The notes: generated from the sequence alone by a model not told the origin. 64,000 nucleotides of DNA from CAVVSD01 sp963757125 (GCA_963757125.1 CAVWQP010000004.1:372001-436000), one strand, 5' to 3'. Positions 46,154 through 54,523 are shown, numbered from the stretch's first letter. Numbers and translations are program-made.

Positions 46154-46945
46154 TCAATCCTCGCGCAGGTCGATGCGCAGCGCCCCCTGGGGTGTGCGCA
46201 GCTCGAGCCAGGCGGCGTCCGGCGGCGGGGCGGGTGTGTGGACCGAGGTCATCGTCGTGATCGCGTCGAGCGTGAAGCCGAACGGAACCGTCAAGGACGT
46301 GCGCATGCGGTAGTCCGTGTCGAGATCGTCCGCGAGTCCCGGGTTGCCATCGCCTTCGTCGAGACCGGGGCCGTCGGGCGCGAACCGCCCCAGCTGCAGC
46401 GGCTCGGGCGTCGACGTCGCGGTCGACGGATCGCGCTGGAGGGCGAGGACGACGCCGTCCTCGTAGATCGCGGCGGCGAGGAGCTGGAAGCCCGCCGCGC
46501 GCTCCGGTGGCCCGGGGATGATCCGCGGCTCGCCTCGACCGACGAACTCCTGCCGCGGTCGCCAGCTGTCCCACGCCTGATCCTTCAGCTTGTTGAAGCG
46601 CCACGCGAACGCCTGCTTGCGGGTGAGCAGTCCGACCTGCTCGAACGCGGTCGCGGCAGCCTGCAGGCCGAGGCGGTCCCCGCGCTCGCGGACCCTCTCG
46701 AGGTGCGCGAGCGCGGCCCGCTTCGCCGGACTCGGTGGTCGTCGCCGCGGAGCGGTCAGCCGCTCGGTACGCCCGCGCCAGATCTCCTCGTCCGTGGGCG
46801 GGATGAGGCCGAGCCGAGCACATGCGGTCACGGCCCCGTCGAGTCGGTGCACCATCCTGCCGACGGCGTCGGGGTGCGCCAGCAGCAGCAGGTACAGCTC
46901 GGAGAGGAAGACCTCGGCCGCCCGACGCTCCGGGGAGCTCGTCAT
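46154..46945 (-). CDS. Hypothetical protein (263 aa)
   Basis: No family recognised. The N-terminal half is helical and basic (AAEVFLSELYLLLLAHPDAV, AKRAALAHLERVRERGDRLG). The C-terminal half is beta-rich with FQLLAAAIYEDGVVLALQRD and LTVPFGFTLDAITTMTSVHT, and ends ELRTPQGALRIDLRED. There is no signal peptide. ATG 46945 overlaps the stop of the upstream hypothetical gene (ATGA). The beta-rich part resembles that of its partner (TVGGCGAVDVDVHR), so the two may be distant paralogs acting together. Confidence 0.65.
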   Translation of the reverse strand: MTSSPERRAAEVFLSELYLLLLAHPDAVGRMVHRLDGAVTACARLGLIPPTDEEIWRGRTERLTAPRRRPPSPAKRAALAHLERVRERGDRLGLQAAATAFEQVGLLTRKQAFAWRFNKLKDQAWDSWRPRQEFVGRGEPRIIPGPPERAAGFQLLAAAIYEDGVVLALQRDPSTATSTPEPLQLGRFAPDGPGLDEGDGNPGLADDLDTDYRMRTSLTVPFGFTLDAITTMTSVHTPAPPPDAAWLELRTPQGALRIDLRED

Positions 46946-47649
46946 CGGTGCACGTCCACATCGACCGCGCCGCACCCGCCGACGGTGATCGTCAGCCTCG
47001 ACGCCTCGGCCGGCACGCCGCCGCTGAACACGTAGGTGAACTCCATCGTCCTGCCGGGGCCGGCGCCACCGCCGCCCCTCCGAGCGAGGTACCTCGTCCC
47101 GAGGTCGTCCTCGGCCCGGAAGTGCGCCCGGCGGGAGGCGACGGCCGGCTGGGTGATGCCGTGCACGAGGAAGCACTGCGCATAGAGGGCGACGCAGAGG
47201 ACGGTCGCACCGTCCGGCTGCGCATCGGGGACGAGCACCCGGGGCGCCTCGCCCGGGGCGATGAGCTGGGCGCCGAGGCGGAAGCCCGGCGCCGGCGTGA
47301 AGAGATCGCCCTCTGCTCGTCTGCCTGGCGGATCCTCCGGAAGCGCGCCGATCTCCCTCAGCGCGCCCACGACCTGATCCGCCCACCGCTCGCCTGGATC
47401 GCGGAAGAGCGCGATGGCACGCTCGCGCACGTGCGCCGGGAGCTCGATCGGCCCGGCGCCGCGTGCGCGCTCCTCGATCGCGTGCGCTCGCCAGGCGTCC
47501 GCCTTCGCAGGCTCGAGCGCCTCTGCAGCGACGAGCGCCTCGAGCATCGCGTCCAGCCAGCGGGGCGCGTCGACATCGCGGTTGTGCGACGCGCCCCAGC
47601 GACGGACCGCCGCGACCGCCGCGACCAGGAGACCCTCCGCGTCGGTCAC
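46942..47649 (-). CDS. Hypothetical protein (235 aa)
   Basis: GTG 47649 overlaps the stop of the GNAT gene (GTGA). N-terminal helical region (LLVAAVAAVRRWGASHNRDV, RWLDAMLEALVAAEALEPAK), then a beta-rich region with GFRLGAQLIAPGEAPRVLVP, VLCVALYAQCFLVHGI and RTMEFTYVFSGGVPAEASRL. No named domain recognised, no membrane segment. The tight coupling on both sides shows it belongs to a five-gene operon from the epimerase to the alcohol dehydrogenase. Confidence 0.65.
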   Translation of the reverse strand: MTDAEGLLVAAVAAVRRWGASHNRDVDAPRWLDAMLEALVAAEALEPAKADAWRAHAIEERARGAGPIELPAHVRERAIALFRDPGERWADQVVGALREIGALPEDPPGRRAEGDLFTPAPGFRLGAQLIAPGEAPRVLVPDAQPDGATVLCVALYAQCFLVHGITQPAVASRRAHFRAEDDLGTRYLARRGGGGAGPGRTMEFTYVFSGGVPAEASRLTITVGGCGAVDVDVHR

Positions 47650-48191
47650 GGGTCGAGGGTCTTCTCGTACGCCAGCAGATGGCAGGGCGTGGCCAACATC
47701 AAAGCGAGGTCCGGGTAGTCGTCGTCGAGGCGTCCCGTGTGGACGACCCGGTAGCCGAGGCGGGTGTACCAGGCGGCCAGGAACGCCTTCGTCGGATGCG
47801 TCCAGCCCTTCGGGACGAGCAGCTCGAGCCGCATGGCGTGCAGGCCCGCCTCCCGGCTCGTCCGCTCGGCGAAGCGCACCAGCTCACGCCCGATCCCGAC
47901 CCCGCGGTGGGCGGGATCGGCGACGAGCATCCCGAACTCGCCGGTGCCTGCGTCGAGGCGCCGCACGCGCACGCAGCCGACGACGTCGTCGTCCAGACGC
48001 GCCACCGCCACCTCGCCGTCCCGCGTGAGCCCCGCGACGCCGTCGACCGACGTCCGGGCGGCGCCGTCGACCCAGAGCCCCCGCTCGGCCACGGCGTAGA
48101 CCTCGTTGATCAGCTCGGCGATCCGCGCCATGAGGTCCGCGTCGTCGCCCGCGGCGGCCGGCAGCAGCGCGATCTCGATCTGAGGGCTCAG
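47646..48191 (-). CDS. GNAT family N-acetyltransferase, probable CTG start
   Basis: 181 aa if it starts at CTG 48191. The GNAT fold begins IEIALLPAAAGDDADLMARI and has VGCVRVRRLDAGTGEFGMLV, the acetyl-CoA motif ADPAHRGVGIGRELVRFAE, and GYRVVHTGRLDD at the C-terminus. No ATG, GTG or TTG lies before the first strand; the next Met (in LMARIAEL) would delete it. CTG 48191 overlaps the epimerase stop as CTGA, the same geometry as the other overlaps in this operon. Acceptor unknown. Confidence 0.75.
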   Translation of the reverse strand: MSPQIEIALLPAAAGDDADLMARIAELINEVYAVAERGLWVDGAARTSVDGVAGLTRDGEVAVARLDDDVVGCVRVRRLDAGTGEFGMLVADPAHRGVGIGRELVRFAERTSREAGLHAMRLELLVPKGWTHPTKAFLAAWYTRLGYRVVHTGRLDDDYPDLALMLATPCHLLAYEKTLDP

Positions 48192-49114
48192 AAGTCCGTG
48201 ACGGTGATGGTGAACGCCGCGTCGAACCGCTCGCCGGCGGCAACGATCGGCAGGTCCACGCCCGAGGCCAGCGCGTTCGTCGGCGCTGTCATCGGCTCGA
48301 ACGCGATGACGTCGTCCGCCGCGGGCGCGAAGACCTGGGCGTACGGGTAGGCGTCGTCGAAGTGGACCTCGATGCGCCTGCGGCCGCCTGCGAGCACGAA
48401 CGGCGCGCGATCGGCGGGCGCCACGAACGCGTCGTCGAAGGTGCGGGCGCCCAGCGGTCCGTCGGCGACGTGCGCCATGACCGTCTCGCCCGTCGGGAGC
48501 ATGAGGTGGTCGAGGCGCAGCGCCTCGGTCACCGGGACCGCGATCTCCCACTCGTCCCGGGGCACGCCCGGCAGCACGAAGTACGGGTGGTAGCCGAAGG
48601 CGACCGGCACCGGCGAATCGCGCGACGCGAGGACCGACGTCGTGATCGTCAGCGTCGGCCCCACCAGGCGCGCGTCGAAGAGCAGCTCGTGCGGAAACGG
48701 GAAGGCCGCCAGGAGATCCGGGTGGGCGGCGAGGTCGAAGCGCGCCGCGAGCCTCGCGTCGTCGCCGCGCGGCTCGTGATGCTCGACCTCCCAGCCCGGG
48801 ACCCCCGCCAGCACGCCGTGCATGGGCAGCCCGTTGTCGTCGACCCGCAGCGACGGCGAGATCCGGTCGAGGACGACCTCGCGGCCGGCGACGTCCAGGC
48901 GCATGCCCTCGAGCCTGTTCGCCCACGGGTACAGGAGCGGGATGCCCATCGTCTTGCGCTCGGCGACGTAGGCCTCCAGGCCGCCGCGCTGGCCGAGCAG
49001 CTCCTCGCCTCGATGCAGGAGCGACGTCGCGACCATCCCTGCCTGCGGCACGAAGCGGACCGCGATGCCGCCCTCGTCGACCGTCGACAGCACGCGGTGC
49101 TCGGCGGTGGTCAT
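48188..49114 (-). CDS. Aldose 1-epimerase family protein
   Basis: 308-aa galactose-mutarotase-like beta-sandwich. Motifs: GGIAVRFVPQAGMVATSLLH, MGIPLLYPWANRL, NGLPMHGVLAG (catalytic His), VAFGYHPYFVLPG (second His) and the C-terminal FEPMTAPTNAL (catalytic Glu). It interconverts sugar anomers, perhaps glucose-6-phosphate epimerase-like. ATG 49114 fits the family start MTTAEHRVLST. It is the first gene of the operon that continues with GNAT and two hypotheticals. Confidence 0.85.
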   Translation of the reverse strand: MTTAEHRVLSTVDEGGIAVRFVPQAGMVATSLLHRGEELLGQRGGLEAYVAERKTMGIPLLYPWANRLEGMRLDVAGREVVLDRISPSLRVDDNGLPMHGVLAGVPGWEVEHHEPRGDDARLAARFDLAAHPDLLAAFPFPHELLFDARLVGPTLTITTSVLASRDSPVPVAFGYHPYFVLPGVPRDEWEIAVPVTEALRLDHLMLPTGETVMAHVADGPLGARTFDDAFVAPADRAPFVLAGGRRRIEVHFDDAYPYAQVFAPAADDVIAFEPMTAPTNALASGVDLPIVAAGERFDAAFTITVTDF

Positions 49115-49185
49115 GTGTCGATCGTCGCACGCCGGGCCAGTGAAGGTCATCCGGTCCGGATGACGGCGACCGCCTCGGGCCGATC

Positions 49186-49191
49186 TAGCGT
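49186..49191 (+). promoter_or_regulatory. Putative -10 box TAGCGT
   Basis: Ends 6 nt before ATG 49198 and no ribosome site lies between; same layout as at 23349. Confidence 0.45.
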
Positions 49192-49197
49192 CGCACC

Positions 49198-49665
49198 ATG
49201 AGCCCCAATCTCGCCTGGCCACTGCGCAGCGTGCTGGCCGGGACGGCCGGCACCGCCACGATGACCGCGGCCTACACGCTCGAGCGCAAGCTGCGCCCGC
49301 ACCTCGTCGGCGACCTCGACTACGACGACGGCCTCGTCCCCGGCAAGATCGTCGCGTCGCTCATGCACCTCTCGCAGGTCACCGATCGCGGCGACAAGGA
49401 CCTCGGACTCGTCCTGCGCTGGAGCTACGGCTCGATGTTCGGCCTGTGGCACGGCCTGCTGCGACGGAAGGTCCCGGAGCCGTGGGCGAGCGCCGCGTTC
49501 GGCGCGACGCTCATGAGCGCGACGTTCACGCTGTTCCCGGTCCTGGGCCGCACCCCGGTGCCCTGGCGCTGGCCACCGGCGATGATCGCGACGAGCGTCG
49601 GGACGCACGTCGCCTACGTGCTGGCGGTCGCCGGAGTGGACGACCGCGTCAGGAAGGCCGGGTGA
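49198..49665 (+). CDS. Small membrane protein, unknown function
   Basis: 155 aa. Hydrophobic segments near residues 8-28 (SVLAGTAGTATMTAAYTLER), 75-90 and 105-145 (LMSATFTLFPVLGRTPVPWR, SVGTHVAYVLAVAGV) suggest three or four membrane helices. No family recognised; similar short proteins in actinomycetes are annotated only as hypothetical membrane proteins. Probably leaderless from TAGCGT. The last 17 nt overlap the convergent PAP2 gene. Confidence 0.65.
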   Translation: MSPNLAWPLRSVLAGTAGTATMTAAYTLERKLRPHLVGDLDYDDGLVPGKIVASLMHLSQVTDRGDKDLGLVLRWSYGSMFGLWHGLLRRKVPEPWASAAFGATLMSATFTLFPVLGRTPVPWRWPPAMIATSVGTHVAYVLAVAGVDDRVRKAG

Positions 49666-50212
49666 AGCGCCGCTCGAGCCGATGCCCGGTGAGCTGGGCG
49701 ACCGCGACGCCGATGAGCGACCCGGTCACGACGTCCGCCGGGTAGTGCACGCCGGTGTGCACGCGCGAGTAGGCGACGACGGCCGCGAACGCCTGCAGCG
49801 CCACCGCCTCGCGCGGGAGGATCCGGCCGATCGACGTGGCGAACGCGAAGGCGCTGGCCGCGTGGCCGGACGGGAACGACGTCGACCGGGGCATCCGGAC
49901 CTGCCGCGCGAGCGGGACCAGCTCGGGGTCGGGACGCCTGCGCCCGCCGATCGGCTTGAGCACCGCGTTGACGAGCATCGACGTGGCGGCGACGGAGGCG
50001 AGGCCGGCGCCCGCCGCCCGGCGACCCGACGGCCCGCGGCTGATCGCCAGGATCGCCGCCGCCGACAGCCACAGGCGCGAGTGGTCGGCGGCGCGCGACA
50101 CCGTGCTCATCCCGCGGTCGAGGACCGGCGTCGGCGTCGCAGCGATCGCGGCGTAGAGCGCGAGGTCGATGCGCTTCGCCTCGCGCAGCCATGTCCTGGG
50201 GACCTCCGGCAT
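49649..50212 (-). CDS. PAP2 family phosphatase
   Basis: 187-aa membrane phosphatase of the PAP2/bacitracin-resistance type. The three phosphatase motifs are complete: KPIGGRRRPDP (KxxxxxxRP), TSFPSGHAASAFAFA (PSGH) and YSRVHTGVHYPADVV (SRxxxxxHxxxD). It dephosphorylates a lipid phosphate such as undecaprenyl pyrophosphate or phosphatidic acid on the outer membrane face. TACGGT (50219-50224, minus strand) ends 6 nt before the ATG. Confidence 0.9.
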   Translation of the reverse strand: MPEVPRTWLREAKRIDLALYAAIAATPTPVLDRGMSTVSRAADHSRLWLSAAAILAISRGPSGRRAAGAGLASVAATSMLVNAVLKPIGGRRRPDPELVPLARQVRMPRSTSFPSGHAASAFAFATSIGRILPREAVALQAFAAVVAYSRVHTGVHYPADVVTGSLIGVAVAQLTGHRLERRFTRPS

Positions 50213-50264
50213 CGGCGCACCGTAGATGTGCCGACGGGGCGGGGCATCACCCGCTTCGGATGAG

Positions 50265-50999
50265 TCAGGCCGGGACGTACTCGATGAAGCGACCGAGGTC
50301 GCGGAACCCGGCGGCCGCGTAGACCCGCTCGGCGATCTCCGTCGACTGCAGGCTCGCGGTCGTGCAGCCGCGGTCCGCGGCGTCGCGCAGCAGCCGCAGC
50401 GTCATCGCCGTGCCGAGCCCGCGCCGCCGCGCCGCCTCGAAGGTCGACACGTTGAAGATCCCGCAGTCGCCGTCGTGATCGATGGCGATCGCGGTCGCGA
50501 CGTCCTTGCCGCCGGCACGGCCGGTGACGACGTGGAACGCGGTCGGGTCCGCCCCGCGGAGCAGGCCCTCGGGCACGCCGGCGGCCTCCAGGTGGTCGAG
50601 ATGGTCGGTCCAGACTGCCGCGGTGACATCCGCGTCGGGCCCGCGCGCCGCGATCTCGTCGAGCGACATGCCCATCGCGCGCGTGGTCGTGTCGACGGTG
50701 TAGCCCCGGCCGCGGAACTCGGCCTGCGTGCCCTCGTCGGTCTCGTGGACCCACGCTGCGAAGCGCTCGACGCCGGCCGAGCGGTACGCAGCCTCCATCG
50801 CGTCGACCGCAGCCGCGCCGGCGCCGCGATCGAGCAGGGCGTTGTTGAAGACGCCGCGCTCGGGATCGGACGGGAACACAGCCGCCGCGACGCCGTCCAG
50901 ACGATGGAGCGCGGCGCCCGCCGAGCCGCGGGCGTACGCGTCCCACGACGCGAGGAGCGTCGCGTTCCCGCGGGCGTACAGGTCGGAGTCGGCGATCAC
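50265..50999 (-). CDS. GNAT family N-acetyltransferase
   Basis: 244 aa from GTG 50999. The N-terminal half (NATLLASWDAYARGSAGAAL, HRLDGVAAAVFPSDPERGVF) is a degenerate GNAT-like domain; the C-terminal half has the acetyl-CoA site STFEAARRRGLGTAMTLRLL and ERVYAAAGFRDLGRFIEYVP. Double-domain GNATs of this kind are common in actinomycetes with unknown acceptors. It lies just beside the tRNA-Ser(CGA) gene. Confidence 0.8.
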   Translation of the reverse strand: MIADSDLYARGNATLLASWDAYARGSAGAALHRLDGVAAAVFPSDPERGVFNNALLDRGAGAAAVDAMEAAYRSAGVERFAAWVHETDEGTQAEFRGRGYTVDTTTRAMGMSLDEIAARGPDADVTAAVWTDHLDHLEAAGVPEGLLRGADPTAFHVVTGRAGGKDVATAIAIDHDGDCGIFNVSTFEAARRRGLGTAMTLRLLRDAADRGCTTASLQSTEIAERVYAAAGFRDLGRFIEYVPA

Positions 51000-51026
51000 G
51001 GCGGGCGGCACGCGGGCCGATGAGGC

Positions 51027-51112
51027 GGAGGGGGAGGGATTCGAACCCTCGGTACCCTTGCGGGCACAACGGTTTTCGAGACCGCCCGATTCAACCACTC
51101 TCGCACCCCTCC
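51027..51112 (-). tRNA. tRNA-Ser (anticodon CGA)
   Basis: 86 nt on the minus strand. Acceptor arms GGAGGGG/CCCCTCC, T arm GAGGG-TTCGAAT-CCCTC, anticodon loop CT-CGA-AA on a GCGGT/ACCGT stem, and a long variable arm. CCA is not encoded. The T arm is identical to that of the tRNA-Ser(GGA) at 23918. Confidence 0.95.
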
Positions 51113-51148
51113 GAGGCGCTGTGGCGCAGCGGGAGAGGCTAGCGCGGG

Positions 51149-51616
51149 TCAGCGCCGCGAGGCGAAGAAGGCCCGCAGCAGCTCTGCGCACTCCTCCGCG
51201 AGCAGCCCGCCGTCGACGGCCGGCCGGTGGTTCAGCATGGGTTGCGCGAGCACGTCGAGGACGCTGCCGGCCGCGCCCGCCTTCGGGTCGGTCGTCCCGT
51301 ACACGACACGCGGCACGCGTCCCAGGACGATCGCGCCCGCGCACATCGCGCAGGGCTCGAGGGTCACGTAGAGCACGCAGTCCAGCAGCCGCCACGAGCC
51401 GACGGCCCGCGACGCCTCGCGCAGCGCGAGGATCTCCGCGTGCGCGGTCGGATCCTGCCGCAGCTCGCGCTCGTTGTGCCCTGCGCCGATGAGCTCGCCG
51501 TCGCGCACCACGACGGCGCCGATCGGGACGTCGTCGTGCGTCAGCGCCGCATCCGCCTCGCGCAGGGCGAGGCGCATGAAGTACTCGTCGCGGGGAAAGA
51601 AGCGGCCGCCGCTCAC
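51149..51616 (-). CDS. tadA: tRNA-specific adenosine deaminase
   Basis: 155 aa from GTG 51616. It converts A34 to inosine in tRNA-Arg(ACG). Zinc ligands and catalytic Glu are in DPTAHAEILAL (His-Ala-Glu) and LEPCAMCAGAIVLGR (Cys-x-x-Cys). FFPRDEYFMRLALREADAAL and RVVYGTTDPKAGAAGS are characteristic of TadA. The start overlaps the stop of the GNAT gene (GTGA), so the essential tadA is at the end of the XRE-GNAT-tadA operon. Confidence 0.92.
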   Translation of the reverse strand: MSGGRFFPRDEYFMRLALREADAALTHDDVPIGAVVVRDGELIGAGHNERELRQDPTAHAEILALREASRAVGSWRLLDCVLYVTLEPCAMCAGAIVLGRVPRVVYGTTDPKAGAAGSVLDVLAQPMLNHRPAVDGGLLAEECAELLRAFFASRR

Positions 51617-52131
51617 CCCTGCAGGTTCGCAGGCGGCCCGTCGCCGCCGAGGTGCAGCTGCCACCAGCGCACGTCGTGCCAGCGGCCGTCCTTCCAGCCG
51701 ATCCGCCGGTAGACGCCCACCTCCTCGAACCCCATGGCCCGGTGCAGGCCGTCGCTCGCGTCGTTCGGCAGGGCGACGCCGGCGCACAGGACGCGCAGCC
51801 CGCGTTCCTCGACGACAGGGAACAGCTCCGCGTAGAGGCTGCGCCCCATGCCCCGCCCGTGGTGCGACGCGGCCGTGTAGATCGCGACGTCCGCCGCCCA
51901 GTCGTAGGCCGACCGGTCGCGGTGACGCGAGGCGTACGCGTAGCCGACGATCGCGCCGCCGTCCTCGGCGACCAGCCATGCATGCGACGCGGCCATCCGC
52001 CCGGCGAAGTCCGCGGCCGTCGGGGCCTCGTACTCGAACGAGATGCACGAGTCGGTCACGTACGGCGCGTACACGGCGGCGCACCCCGCGGCGTCCTCCG
52101 CGACGGCGGGACGGATCACGAGTCGACTCAC
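51613..52131 (-). CDS. GNAT acetyltransferase, phosphinothricin-acetyltransferase-like
   Basis: 172 aa from GTG 52131. LVIRPAVAEDAAGCAAVYAP, SCISFEYEAPTAADFAGRMA, VGYAYASRHRDRSAYDWAAD, acetyl-CoA loop HHGRGMGRSLYAELF and MGFEEVGVYRRIGWKDGRWH follow the Pat/Bar and MddA family closely, including the C-terminal WKDGRWHDVRWWQ. Members acetylate phosphinothricin, methionine sulfone or similar amino acids. GTG 52131 overlaps the XRE stop (GTGA); the frame upstream is not family-like. Confidence 0.87.
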   Translation of the reverse strand: MSRLVIRPAVAEDAAGCAAVYAPYVTDSCISFEYEAPTAADFAGRMAASHAWLVAEDGGAIVGYAYASRHRDRSAYDWAADVAIYTAASHHGRGMGRSLYAELFPVVEERGLRVLCAGVALPNDASDGLHRAMGFEEVGVYRRIGWKDGRWHDVRWWQLHLGGDGPPANLQG

Positions 52132-52685
52132 CGGCGCGCCACCGCCACGAGGTACCGGCACGGGATCTCCGTGCGGTTGACGAAGGCGCACGACATCGGC
52201 GGCCCCAGCGCGAGGCAGTCGCCGGGCGCGAGCCGATGCTCGACGTCGCCCTCGCGGAACACCAGCTCGCCCTCCAGGACGAGGATCTGCTGATGGATGA
52301 AGGTGTACGTGTCGGCCGGGAACGCGACCTCCGCGCCCGCGGGCAGCTCGACGTCGACGAGCTCCATCGGCCCGCCGGACACGGGCGACACCGCGCGCCG
52401 GCGGTAGCCGGTCGCCGGATCGGTCCAGACCGGCTGCGCCGCGGCGCGGGACACCCGGGCCTCCTCCCCCTCCGCGCGCGCGACGAGCTCGGAGAGCGTC
52501 ATCCCCAGCGCGCCGGACAGGCGCCCGAGGAGCGCCGCCGTGGGCTGCGCCTCGTCGCGCTCGATCTTCGAGATCATCGCCCGCGACACCCCCGAGCTCT
52601 CCGCGAGCGCGCTGACGGTCATGCCGCGCGCCTCGCGCGCGGAGCGGAGCGTCGTGGACAACGACGTTGCCAGCGAGGTCGGCAT
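52128..52685 (-). CDS. XRE family regulator with cupin sensor domain
   Basis: 185 aa from ATG 52685 (a start at 52703 is possible). HTH: LRSAREARGMTVSALAESSG, VSRAMISKIERDEAQPTAAL. Cupin: MELVDVELPAGAEVAFPADT, QQILVLEGELVFREGDVEHR and LAPGDCLALGPP. This SutR/PuuR-like architecture senses a small metabolite in the cupin. It heads an operon with a Pat-like GNAT and tadA. An 18-bp inverted repeat lies directly upstream (52706-52723), a likely autoregulatory operator. Confidence 0.88.
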   Translation of the reverse strand: MPTSLATSLSTTLRSAREARGMTVSALAESSGVSRAMISKIERDEAQPTAALLGRLSGALGMTLSELVARAEGEEARVSRAAAQPVWTDPATGYRRRAVSPVSGGPMELVDVELPAGAEVAFPADTYTFIHQQILVLEGELVFREGDVEHRLAPGDCLALGPPMSCAFVNRTEIPCRYLVAVARR

Positions 52686-52705
52686 CGTCACGATGTTACG
52701 CATTC

Positions 52706-52723
52706 ATGCCACTGAAGTGACAT
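52706..52723. promoter_or_regulatory. Inverted repeat between XRE regulator and subtilase, putative operator
   Basis: ATGCCACT-GA-AGTGACAT: two 8-nt half sites with seven of eight positions symmetric. It lies 20 nt upstream of ATG 52685 and 70 nt before the divergent subtilase, the position expected for the XRE protein to repress its own promoter. Confidence 0.55.
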
Positions 52724-52793
52724 TCCGCGCCCTCGGAACTTTCGGCCCCCAACTCTGTTTCAGGGACGCCCACCACCTGCCGATGAGGCCTTG

Positions 52794-54092
52794 ATGCGCC
52801 GCCCGATCCTTTTCGCTCTCCTGCTCGTCGCGGCGCTCGCTGCGACGTTCCCGCACGCCGCGGCCGCCGACGGCGTGTTCCGGCCGGGCGAGCTCGTCGT
52901 CAAGCGCCAGGGCAGTCCCGCGGCGGTCGAGCGCACGAAGGCGGGCGAGACGCTCGACCAGGCCATCGCGCGCGTCCGCGCGGAGCCGGGCGTCGAGTCC
53001 GCCGCCCCCAACCCGATCGCGCGCATGACCCAGACCCCACCCGCCCAGCCGCCGGCACCGTGGCCGAACGATCCCGGCCCGTCCGGGCAGCCCGGCGGCT
53101 GGAAGCTCACGCAGTGGAACTTCTTCGGCCCGGCGTCGGTGAACGCCGCCGCGGCGTGGGGCAACGTCGCGAAGGTCGGCCGCACCGGCGGGCGGGGGAC
53201 GGTCGTCGCCGTGCTCGACACCGGCGTCGCCTACCGCGACGCGGGCCGCTTCAAGCGCTCCCCCGACTTCGGCCCCGCCGACTTCGTCCGTGGCTACGAC
53301 TTCGTCGGCGGCGACAGCCACCCGGACGACGAGAACGGCCACGGCACCCACGTCGCCGGCACGATCGGCGAGGGCGTCAACAACGGCATCGGCCTGACCG
53401 GCCTCGCGTACGGCGCGAAGATCATGCCCGTCCGCGTGCTCGACTCGATCGGCGAGGGCGACGTCCCCGTCATCGCGCGTGGCGTCCGCTACGCCGCGCG
53501 CCGCGGCGCGGACGTCATCAACCTCTCGCTGGAGTTCTCGCCGGAGGTCACTGCCGGCGACATCCCCGAGCTCCTCAGCGCCATCCGCTACGCACGCTCG
53601 CGCGGCACCGTGGTGGTCGGCGCGTCCGGCAACGAGGGGCACGCGACCGTCGCCTACCCGGCACGCGCCGGCGACGTCCTCGCGGTCGGCGCGACGACCG
53701 AGCGCGGCTGCCTCTCGGACTTCTCCAACGAGGGCCGCGGGCTCGACATCGTCGCGCCCGGCGGCGGTCGCGACGCGGTGACGCCGGTCGGCGAGCCCGG
53801 CTGCGACTCCGCCCTGCCCGGCCGGCCGATCGTGCAGCTCACGTACACGAGCGGCCTCGGCGTGTTCGGCTATCCGGACTCCTACGAGGGCACCTCGATG
53901 GCCGCGCCGCACGTGGCCGCGGCCGCCGCGCTCGTCATCGCGTCCGGCGTCGTGGGACCGCATCCGACCGCCGAGGCGGTCGAGAAGCACCTCGAGGCGA
54001 CCGCGCGGGATCTCGGCACGCCGGGCTACGACGAGCGCTACGGCTGGGGCCTGCTCGACGCGGGCGCGGCGACGGCTCCCGCGACCGGCTAG
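52794..54092 (+). CDS. Secreted subtilisin-like serine protease (S8)
   Basis: 432 aa. Signal peptide: MRRPILFALLLVAALAATFP then HAAAA. An inhibitor-like propeptide (about 30-80) is followed by a Pro-rich link and the peptidase domain with Asp142 (VVAVLDTGVAY), His183 (ENGHGTHVAGT), the oxyanion Asn in GASGNEGH and Ser368 (EGTSMAAPHVA). It is exported by Sec and lacks a wall anchor. ATG 52794 is used; a TTG sits directly before it. The stop is the CTAG shared with the convergent UspA gene. Confidence 0.93.
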   Translation: MRRPILFALLLVAALAATFPHAAAADGVFRPGELVVKRQGSPAAVERTKAGETLDQAIARVRAEPGVESAAPNPIARMTQTPPAQPPAPWPNDPGPSGQPGGWKLTQWNFFGPASVNAAAAWGNVAKVGRTGGRGTVVAVLDTGVAYRDAGRFKRSPDFGPADFVRGYDFVGGDSHPDDENGHGTHVAGTIGEGVNNGIGLTGLAYGAKIMPVRVLDSIGEGDVPVIARGVRYAARRGADVINLSLEFSPEVTAGDIPELLSAIRYARSRGTVVVGASGNEGHATVAYPARAGDVLAVGATTERGCLSDFSNEGRGLDIVAPGGGRDAVTPVGEPGCDSALPGRPIVQLTYTSGLGVFGYPDSYEGTSMAAPHVAAAAALVIASGVVGPHPTAEAVEKHLEATARDLGTPGYDERYGWGLLDAGAATAPATG

Positions 54093-54499
54093 ACCCGGAT
54101 GACGAGCACCGAGCAGGGCGCGTGGTGGGTGACCTTGTTCGGGACGGAGCCGAGGAGGAACCTGTCGGCGCCCGTCATGCCCTTGTTGCCCACCACGATC
54201 AGGTCCGCCCGGCGCTCCTCGGCGACGTCGAGCAGCGCGGCGGCCGGGTCGCCCTGGCGGGCGTAGGTCGTGACCTCGACACCCGCTGCGGCGATCTCGC
54301 CCGCCGCCTCCCGCAGCGCCCGCTCGACCTCGTCGCGGGGGCTGACGCTCCAGCCCTCCGGGCCACCCTCGGGCACCGGCTGGTACGCGCTGACGAGCTC
54401 GATCCGCGCTCCGACGGTGGCCGCCAGACCGGTCGCCTGGCGCACCGCTTCACGGGCCGTCTCGGACCCATCCGTGCCCACGACGATGGCCGAGTACAT
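54089..54499 (-). CDS. Universal stress protein (UspA family)
   Basis: 136 aa, one Usp domain. MYSAIVVGTDGSETAREAV opens the fold; the ATP-binding signature is VVGNKGMTGADRFLLGSVPN followed by KVTHHAPCSVLVIRV, matching G-x2-G-x9-G-S/T. It is expected to bind ATP in the cytoplasm. TATGAT (54509-54514, minus strand) ends 9 nt before the ATG and overlaps the promoter region of the divergent CpsB-type gene. Confidence 0.92.
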   Translation of the reverse strand: MYSAIVVGTDGSETAREAVRQATGLAATVGARIELVSAYQPVPEGGPEGWSVSPRDEVERALREAAGEIAAAGVEVTTYARQGDPAAALLDVAEERRADLIVVGNKGMTGADRFLLGSVPNKVTHHAPCSVLVIRV

Positions 54500-54523
54500 C
54501 CGAGCGGCATCATATGGGGACGC

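Noticed and set aside
46154..47649. The two adjacent hypotheticals as a toxin-antitoxin pair
   Set aside because: They overlap by 4 nt but are 235 and 263 aa, lack DNA-binding or nuclease motifs, and sit inside a metabolic operon.
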